From Alistipes sp. UBA943 (GTDB taxonomy: Bacteria > Bacteroidota > Bacteroidia > Bacteroidales > Rikenellaceae): DNA of 10,119 nt. Below the pieces are notes generated by a model. The model saw nothing but the letters and a program-made list of their open reading frames with translations. It was not told where the DNA came from and made no database searches. Shown one piece after another: positions 6,441 to 10,119 of the stretch (position 1 is the first letter of the stretch; each line of letters begins with the position of its first letter). The stretch is taken from positions 3,080-13,198 of the forward strand of contig DBDB01000094.1 of NCBI GenBank assembly GCA_002293345.1, in the 5' to 3' direction. Position numbers and translations under genes: made by a program.

Positions 6441-7454
6441 ATGATCAATCTGTTTGAAAAGTTGGGTGAGCGTCTTGTCGGTTTTGGGCAGGACGCTCGT
6501 TCGTTGGGGGTGATTGAAGAGGCATGCCGTGCCAATCCCTGGTTCATGCCCCATGAGGTGATATATGCCGTGGATGCGATACGCACGCAATATCTTGGAA
6601 ATAGCCTCAAAATATGGGCGGCCAATACCACCCCACCCAAGGATGGAGAGCAAGCACCCCCATGGGAGACAGTTGGTGTTGTCATGGCAGGAAACATACC
6701 GTTGGTGGGGTTTTACGACCTGATGTGCGTACTGCTCGCGGGGTATAGATGCGTGGTAAAACCATCATCGAAGGACTCCATCTTGATGCGATATGTGGTC
6801 GACCTTCTGCGCGAGATAGACCCCGCGGTGCCGGTAGAATTCGTGACGGAGCTCTCTTCGACATGCCTCGCCGTCATCGCCACGGGAGGTGAAACGGCGA
6901 ACAAGCACTTCAAAACGGCATTTTCGTGCCCCACATTGTTACGCGGGAGTCGTTATTCAATAGCTGTTGTGGGCGATGCGGATGGGATGGATTTCTCGAG
7001 ACTTGCGGACGACATATTCACATATTCGGGTTTGGGATGCCGTAGCGTGTCGATGGTATTCGTACCCAAAGGGGGTGCGGATGCGCTGGCCATCGGGTTA
7101 CGGAATGAGGCATCGCGTCGCGATTTTAACCCCAAATACTCGGCCAATTACCATCAGCGCAAGGCTTTTCGCGATGTGTGCGGATTGCCGTATATGGATT
7201 TGGGATGTGCCCTGCTTGTATCTGAATCCTATGCATTGAGTGAGATCGCTGTGACGGAGTACGATGACTTGAAAGAGGTGGATGCTTGGGTCGCAGGGCA
7301 TACAATGGAGTTTCAATGCGTTGTCGGGAGGGGTGGAGTTCCTTTCGGCATGGCTCAGCACCCTACCCTTTCCGATTATGCGGACGGTGTGGATGTGATG
7401 GATTTCTTACACCGGGCGCGCGCATGTCGAGCTCCGCTCGCCATTATGAAGTGA
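6441..7454 (+). CDS. LuxC-type acyl-CoA reductase
   Basis: The protein has the aldehyde-dehydrogenase-like fold of the LuxC acyl-CoA reductase family, which reduces an acyl-CoA or acyl-enzyme to an aldehyde with NADPH. Numbered from the ATG at 6438, visible landmarks are GNIPLVGFYD (85-94) and VKPS (107-110) in the nucleotide-binding part. They continue with ATGGETA (148-154), the probable catalytic cysteine in SGLGCRS (Cys201), and FGMAQHP (303-309). Length (337-338 aa) fits the short Bacteroidales members. Two starts are possible: ATG at 6438, overlapping the previous stop by one base, or ATG at 6441. The GGAGG at 6431-6435 is better spaced for 6441, so that is used. Its physiological partner is unclear; no luxD/luxE or luciferase genes are present. 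Coupling to an OmpA-like gene is unexpected. Confidence 0.9.
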   Translation: MINLFEKLGERLVGFGQDARSLGVIEEACRANPWFMPHEVIYAVDAIRTQYLGNSLKIWAANTTPPKDGEQAPPWETVGVVMAGNIPLVGFYDLMCVLLAGYRCVVKPSSKDSILMRYVVDLLREIDPAVPVEFVTELSSTCLAVIATGGETANKHFKTAFSCPTLLRGSRYSIAVVGDADGMDFSRLADDIFTYSGLGCRSVSMVFVPKGGADALAIGLRNEASRRDFNPKYSANYHQRKAFRDVCGLPYMDLGCALLVSESYALSEIAVTEYDDLKEVDAWVAGHTMEFQCVVGRGGVPFGMAQHPTLSDYADGVDVMDFLHRARACRAPLAIMK

Positions 7455-7494
7455 GGAACTCACTTCATCGGGACTACGTCCCGCGGCGCGCGCC
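7446..7494. repeat. Three consecutive inverted repeats after the acyl-CoA reductase gene
   Basis: ATGAAGTGAG (7446-7455) and CTCACTTCAT (7459-7468) form a perfect 10-bp stem with a GAA loop that includes the stop codon. It is followed at once by CGGGAC-TAC-GTCCCG (7469-7483) and by the self-complementary GGCGCGCGCC (7485-7494). No T-run follows, so this is not a standard terminator. It may mark the transcript end or the edge of inserted DNA. Confidence 0.6.
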
Positions 7495-7495
7495 A

Positions 7496-7705
7496 CTCGT
7501 TAAGAATCCCCTCCCCGCGTCGGGGTAGCGTCATTACTCCGATGGACATCTGACCGGCCAAACTTCCAGCGGGCACTACTGGTTGTGTACGGAGGCGGCA
7601 TCTACAACGAATGCGCGAAGGTTCCACTTCCTTTCTGGCGACACGTTTACGACGAGTACCGTTTACGTCTGGGACGGTTTCTCCCTCCGTTGTATAAAGA
7701 TCTAA
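7496..7705 (+). pseudogene. FISUMP-type C-terminal cassette 1 (fragment with internal stop)
   Basis: In the frame of 7511, this encodes the last part of a FISUMP (Fibrobacter succinogenes major paralogous) or C-type-lectin-like domain: LPASG, stop, RHYSDGHL, QTSSGHYW, a variable centre, then DGFSLRCIKI and TAA at 7703-7705. The TAG at 7526-7528 stands where the family usually has tyrosine (LPASGYR). No N-terminal part, start codon or promoter is present, so it cannot make a whole protein. It aligns over its full length with cassette 2, sharing the edges but not the centre. It may be a silent donor cassette for a full-length gene elsewhere, or a decayed duplicate. Exact left edge is uncertain. 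Confidence 0.6.
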
Positions 7706-7714
7706 TGTAGGGCG
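7682..7714 (+). repeat. 33-bp direct repeat, unit 1 (end of cassette 1)
   Basis: TCCCTCCG, one variable base, then 24 bases beginning TGTATAAAGATCTAATG recur at 7893-7925 with a single mismatch, 211 bases away. The repeat covers the codons for the LRCIKI tail and stop, and continues nine bases past the stop codon. That is more than coding constraint alone predicts and suggests recent duplication or recombination. Confidence 0.85.
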
Positions 7715-7718
7715 AGAC

Positions 7719-7916
7719 ATGCTCCTCCCCGTGTCGGGGGGCCGTCACTACGCCGATGGTCGTCTGTACAATCAAACTTCCTCAGCGGAACTCTGGGCGT
7801 CTCAAGCATTCTCCACTGAACGTGCATACAGATTCGCCTTCTATGCAGACCATATGTGGCCTGACATTACCGTTGATGTCGGGATCGCCTGGTCCCTCCG
7901 ATGTATAAAGATCTAA
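7719..7916 (+). pseudogene. FISUMP-type C-terminal cassette 2 (open, no upstream domain)
   Basis: A 65-codon open frame begins MLLPVSGGRHYADGRL and ends AWSLRCIKI, with the TAA at 7914-7916. It is the equivalent of cassette 1 without a stop. Framework positions agree (LP-x-SG, RHY-x-DG-x-L, QTSS, the tryptophan, RF-x-F, SLRCIKI), while the residues between differ strongly. The ATG may be fortuitous: there is no promoter or ribosome site, and only the end of a domain would be made, without a signal peptide. The unit could be an unexpressed cassette. Differences from cassette 1 are of all base types, unlike the adenine-specific pattern of diversity-generating retroelements. Confidence 0.6.
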
Positions 7917-7925
7917 TGTAGGGCG
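7893..7925 (+). repeat. 33-bp direct repeat, unit 2 (end of cassette 2)
   Basis: This is the second copy of the cassette-end repeat and differs from unit 1 only at its ninth base (A at 7901, T at 7690). After it the sequence diverges into the tail of the minus-strand small ORF. Confidence 0.85.
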
Positions 7926-7939
7926 GAACAAGGAGAAGG

Positions 7940-8139
7940 TTACGGATGCACGAGGATATACTTCTCGTCATACCCATCACGGGCAATGTAGTGCCAATGT
8001 TCTTTGTTCGACACCCTGACGATACGATGCCCGAGGATACCGATGAACACATTCGAGAAAAGTTCGGCACCTTGAGGGATCTTCACAACCTCCACGGTTC
8101 TCCAGTGCGGTGACAGCAGACTGATTCTTTCTTCTCCAT
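7940..8139 (-). pseudogene. Second copy of the RNA-linked small protein, frameshifted near its start
   Basis: On the minus strand an open frame ending at 7940-7942 encodes PHWRTVEVVKIP, ELFSNVF, a HR/VS segment, EHWHYIARDGYDEK and a YILVHP tail. It is clearly related to the 71-aa protein at 2915-3130. The ATG that follows the U-tract (8137-8139, ATGGAGAAG) is in a different frame and reads only about 17 codons before a stop. The distance from ATG to the conserved tryptophan codon is 34 bases here against 45 in copy 1. The gene is therefore broken by an indel, uses another start (the related frame stays open upstream to 8260, inside the RNA), or needs a frameshift. It is called a pseudogene on balance. 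Confidence 0.5.
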
Positions 8140-8372
8140 AAAAAAGGGTGCAGTTCGTACTTATCCAGTTGAGGCTTAGAAGGGCCCGTGAGAAATAAGT
8201 CGTGACTACACCCAAGTGTGACCCACCCCATAAGGGATGAGGCCGACACTCCGGGCTCACAACTCTTATACCATCTCACGTTAAGCTTCTAATTTCAACT
8301 GAGGTACAGGTTGCTAACCGTAAAATTTGTTAGTTAATCAGTGTTCTATATAGTTTGTTTTGTGTGTTGTTC
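8140..8372 (-). ncRNA. Structured RNA or leader, copy 2
   Basis: This is the minus-strand homologue of the element at 2676-2914, in the same order and with nearly the same spacing. It has ATTAACTAA (8330-8338), a GGTT/AACC hairpin, and TGTACC (8303-8308) able to pair with GGTATA. The 15-nt block GGTATAAGAGTTGTG (8258-8272) is identical to copy 1. A long hairpin at 8211-8255 follows, with CCC/GGG at its base and a TTAT loop. The closing stem pairs GGGTGTAGT (8205-8213) with ACTGCACCC (8146-8154), just before six T residues (8140-8145). Sequence between these landmarks has diverged while the pairing is kept. It is expressed, if at all, from the promoter at 8377-8407. Confidence 0.7.
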
Positions 8373-8376
8373 AGTG

Positions 8377-8407
8377 CAAATATAATATAAAATGATTTGT
8401 GGTCAAA
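8377..8407 (-). promoter_or_regulatory. Promoter of structured RNA copy 2
   Basis: Read on the minus strand, TTTG (8404-8407) is followed by exactly 19 bases and then TATATTTG (8377-8384), a full match to the Bacteroidota -33/-7 consensus. Transcription would start near 8372. The -33 box lies in one arm of the long palindrome that follows rho. Confidence 0.7.
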
Positions 8408-8519
8408 GTGCGTTAGATTTGGTTGCAACGAAGCGATGAGGATGGGGGACGTACAAAAGTACTTCCCCCTGATGAAGAACGAGGCGCGACCAAAGATGAC
8501 GTGCTTTCACCACAAATCA
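8393..8519. repeat. 127-bp imperfect palindrome between rho and RNA copy 2
   Basis: The outer arms TGATTTGTGGT-C-AAAG (8393-8408) and CTTT-C-ACCACAAATCA (8504-8519) are complementary except for one position. Pairing continues through CGT and TTTGGT segments to an internal loop. An inner stem then pairs GGGGGA with TCCCCC and GTAC with GTAC around an AAAA loop (8444-8469). The right edge coincides with the rho stop codon. There is no T-run on either side, so it is not a classical terminator. It could be an extended transcript-end hairpin or a MITE-like remnant; I see no target-site duplication. Confidence 0.75.
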
Positions 8520-10037
8520 ATGGTTCATCGTAGCAAGGAACTCCTCATTATCCTTGGTGAGATTCATCTGTTTTTGCAGGAACTCCATCGCCTCGACGGG
8601 GTTCATGTCGGACAGGTACTTGCGCAACACCCATGTGCGATTGAGTATGGCGGGAGCCAGGAGCAGGTCTTCGCGACGCGTCCCCGAGGCGATCACATCC
8701 ACCGCGGGATAGACACGCTTGTTGGCCAGACGCCGGTCGAGCTGTAGCTCCATGTTACCGGTACCTTTGAACTCCTCGAAAATCACCTCGTCCATCTTGG
8801 AACCGGTGTCGATGAGTGCTGTGGCGATGATCGTGAGAGAGCCTTTCTCTTCCGTGTTACGTGCCGCCCCGAAGAAACGCTTGGGTTTATGGAGTGCGTT
8901 CGCATCGACACCACCCGACAGGATCTTACCTGACGCGGGTTGCACGGAGTTATACGCACGCGCCAGACGCGTGATCGAGTCGAGGAAAATCACCACATCG
9001 TGACCGCACTCGACCATCCGTTTCGCTTTGTCGAGCACCATTTCTGCCACCTTCACGTGACGCGATGCCTGTTCATCGAATGTCGATGCGACCACTTCGG
9101 CCTTGACGTTGCGTGCCATTTCGGTCACCTCCTCGGGACGCTCGTCGATCAGCAGCACGATCATATACACCTCCGGATGGTTGTCCGCAATGGCGTTGGC
9201 GATGGATTGCATCAGCACAGTTTTACCCGTTTTGGGTTGCGCGACGATGAGTGCACGTTGTCCCTTTCCGATGGGTGAAAAGAGGTCTACGACGCGTGTG
9301 GAGAGTGAATTGTGTCCATTCCCGACGAGCCGGAACTTCTCCGTGGGGAAGAGCGGTGTCATGAACTCGAACTGCACGCGGTCACGGATCAGGTCGGGTG
9401 CGAGCCCGTTGATGTCGTCGACACGCACGAGCGGGAAGTACTTCTCGCCCTCCCGCGGCGGACGGATGGTACCGGTCACAGTGTCACCCGCTTTGAGCCC
9501 GAACATACGAATCTGGTTCGGCGACACATACACGTCGTCCGGTGAGTTCAAGTAGTTGTAATCGGCCGACCGTAGGAATCCATACCCGTCGGGCATGATC
9601 TCCAGCACTCCCATGCCGGAAATTTCACCCACATAGTCATCCTTCGTGATGACGGGCTCCTCATTGGATTCCCGGGGAGTATCTTTGGCCGTTTGTTTTT
9701 GTTTTCGTTGCTTTTTCTGCTTCTGTACGGGTTCGGAGGCAGGTTTTACCTCCGTTTCCGCGGCAGGAGACGCAGCAACCTCTTCAATTCCCTCTGTCGA
9801 CGCTTGGTATGGAGCCGCTCCGCCATCATCGAACGACAACACGGGAGTCTCGGGGATCGAGGTATAAGCCTGTACCTGTTTTTTGGGCCTCCCCCTTTTT
9901 CTGGGTGCGGGAGCCACCTCGGGGGTGGAAACGGGCGACTCGGATGCAGGGATCGGAGTCGGTGCGACGATAGGTTCCGTTACACCGGGTGTGATAGCCA
10001 TTCGGGGTCTTCGCCCGCGCTTCTTGGGTTCTTGCAT
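8517..10037 (-). CDS. rho: Transcription termination factor Rho
   Basis: This 506-aa ring helicase terminates transcription by binding and pulling on nascent RNA. The primary RNA-binding fold is present at about 139-210 (GVLEIMPDGYGFLRS, YVSPNQIRMFGL, REGEKYFPLVRV). The ATPase core has Walker A QPKTGKT (267-273), the acidic DERPEEV (298-304), Walker B VVIFLDSITRLAR (348-360), a GGVDANALHKPKRF segment (375-388) and GTGNMELQLDRR (425-436). The first 135 residues are disordered, rich in Pro, Ala, Glu and Lys, with basic motifs KKRGRRPR (5-12), RKRGRPKK (46-53) and QKQKKQRKQKQ (105-115). The usual N-terminal three-helix Rho_N domain is absent, and an in-frame stop upstream excludes a longer start. 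The gene follows a tRNA on the same strand and ends at the palindrome. Confidence 0.97.
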   Translation of the reverse strand: MQEPKKRGRRPRMAITPGVTEPIVAPTPIPASESPVSTPEVAPAPRKRGRPKKQVQAYTSIPETPVLSFDDGGAAPYQASTEGIEEVAASPAAETEVKPASEPVQKQKKQRKQKQTAKDTPRESNEEPVITKDDYVGEISGMGVLEIMPDGYGFLRSADYNYLNSPDDVYVSPNQIRMFGLKAGDTVTGTIRPPREGEKYFPLVRVDDINGLAPDLIRDRVQFEFMTPLFPTEKFRLVGNGHNSLSTRVVDLFSPIGKGQRALIVAQPKTGKTVLMQSIANAIADNHPEVYMIVLLIDERPEEVTEMARNVKAEVVASTFDEQASRHVKVAEMVLDKAKRMVECGHDVVIFLDSITRLARAYNSVQPASGKILSGGVDANALHKPKRFFGAARNTEEKGSLTIIATALIDTGSKMDEVIFEEFKGTGNMELQLDRRLANKRVYPAVDVIASGTRREDLLLAPAILNRTWVLRKYLSDMNPVEAMEFLQKQMNLTKDNEEFLATMNH

Positions 10038-10072
10038 AGAACGTATAAGATAGATTATTCAGTTATGGGGAT

Positions 10073-10092
10073 GGCCCTTATGTTTGAGGGCC
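10073..10092 (-). terminator. Hairpin downstream of the tRNA
   Basis: GGCCCT (10073-10078) and AGGGCC (10087-10092) form a 6-bp stem around an 8-base loop, directly after the tRNA CCA end on the minus strand. No U-tract follows, so it may be a weak terminator or a processing signal between the tRNA and rho. Confidence 0.4.
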
Positions 10093-10094
10093 TG

Positions 10095-10119
10095 TGGTAC
10101 TCGGAGCGGGAATCGAACC
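10095..10119 (-). tRNA. 3' end of a tRNA (isotype not determinable)
   Basis: Read on the minus strand, the last 25 bases show the end of the T arm (GG, loop TTCGATT, then CCCGC). The 3' acceptor strand TCCGAGT, discriminator A and encoded CCA follow. The anticodon and the 5' half lie beyond the window, so the amino acid cannot be told. Confidence 0.8.

Noticed and set aside
7496..7916. Template/variable repeat pair of a diversity-generating retroelement
   Set aside because: No reverse transcriptase or Avd-like gene is visible, and differences between the two cassettes involve all bases and length changes rather than template adenines only.
7511..7925. CRISPR-like array
   Set aside because: There are only two units of about 211 bases that read as protein, and no short regular repeat-spacer pattern.
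8341..8392. Plus-strand promoter driving a transcript through the palindrome
   Set aside because: The nearest candidates, such as TATAGTTTG, do not keep the TAnnTTTG spacing, so no plus-strand promoter can be supported even though the G-U pattern would favour one.
8397..8747. Plus-strand ORF across the palindrome and the rho 3' end
   Set aside because: It is antisense to the conserved Rho C-terminus and has no start signal or recognisable content.

Overview
The window looks like chromosomal DNA from a member of the Bacteroidota, most likely order Bacteroidales. The evidence is the recurrent TAnnTTTG promoter box with little use of Shine-Dalgarno sites, the OmpA-like/DUF3575 outer-membrane proteins, a Rho factor with a long disordered N-terminal region, and a domain ending of the Fibrobacter-succinogenes-major-paralogous (FISUMP) type. 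The moderately high GC would suit a Rikenellaceae/Alistipes-like genome, but that placement is a guess.

Layout from left to right: (1) 1-2187, the tail of an unidentified gene, a HAMP-like two-helix membrane protein and the potassium transporter TrkH in one tight plus-strand operon. (2) 2195-2658, a type II toxin-antitoxin pair with a YoeB-family RNase toxin. (3) 2664-3130, a TAnnTTTG box, about 240 nt of highly structured non-coding sequence ending in a U-tract, and a 71-aa unrecognised protein whose ATG directly follows the U-tract. (4) 3135-3842, a CDGSH iron-sulfur protein on the minus strand, divergent from (5) 3945-7454, two secreted OmpA-like proteins and a LuxC-type acyl-CoA reductase. 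(6) 7446-7925, inverted repeats and two about 211-bp partial, promoterless copies of the variable C-terminal end of a FISUMP/C-type-lectin-like domain. (7) 7940-8407 on the minus strand, a second, diverged copy of the structured RNA plus small ORF module of region 3. (8) 8393-8519, a 127-bp long imperfect palindrome. (9) 8517-10037, rho on the minus strand, preceded by (10) the 3' end of a tRNA at the right edge.

The most interesting content is the module seen twice, in regions 3 and 7 in opposite orientations. Both copies have the promoter box, an A-rich leader, a shared 15-nt block and a long hairpin. Both also have a closing stem in front of a U-tract whose two sides have changed together between the copies (three compensatory pairs). 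Each is followed immediately by a related small protein. That pattern argues for a selected RNA structure, acting either as a free small RNA or as an attenuator-like leader for the small protein. The second copy lies between a silent-cassette-like FISUMP array and a long palindrome that supplies its -33 box, so the 7.4-8.5 kb stretch is an accessory patch between housekeeping genes.

The remaining genes are conventional: potassium uptake, toxin-antitoxin, Fe-S protein, envelope proteins, acyl-CoA reductase and Rho. The Rho here lacks the usual N-terminal helical domain and carries basic AT-hook-like motifs instead.
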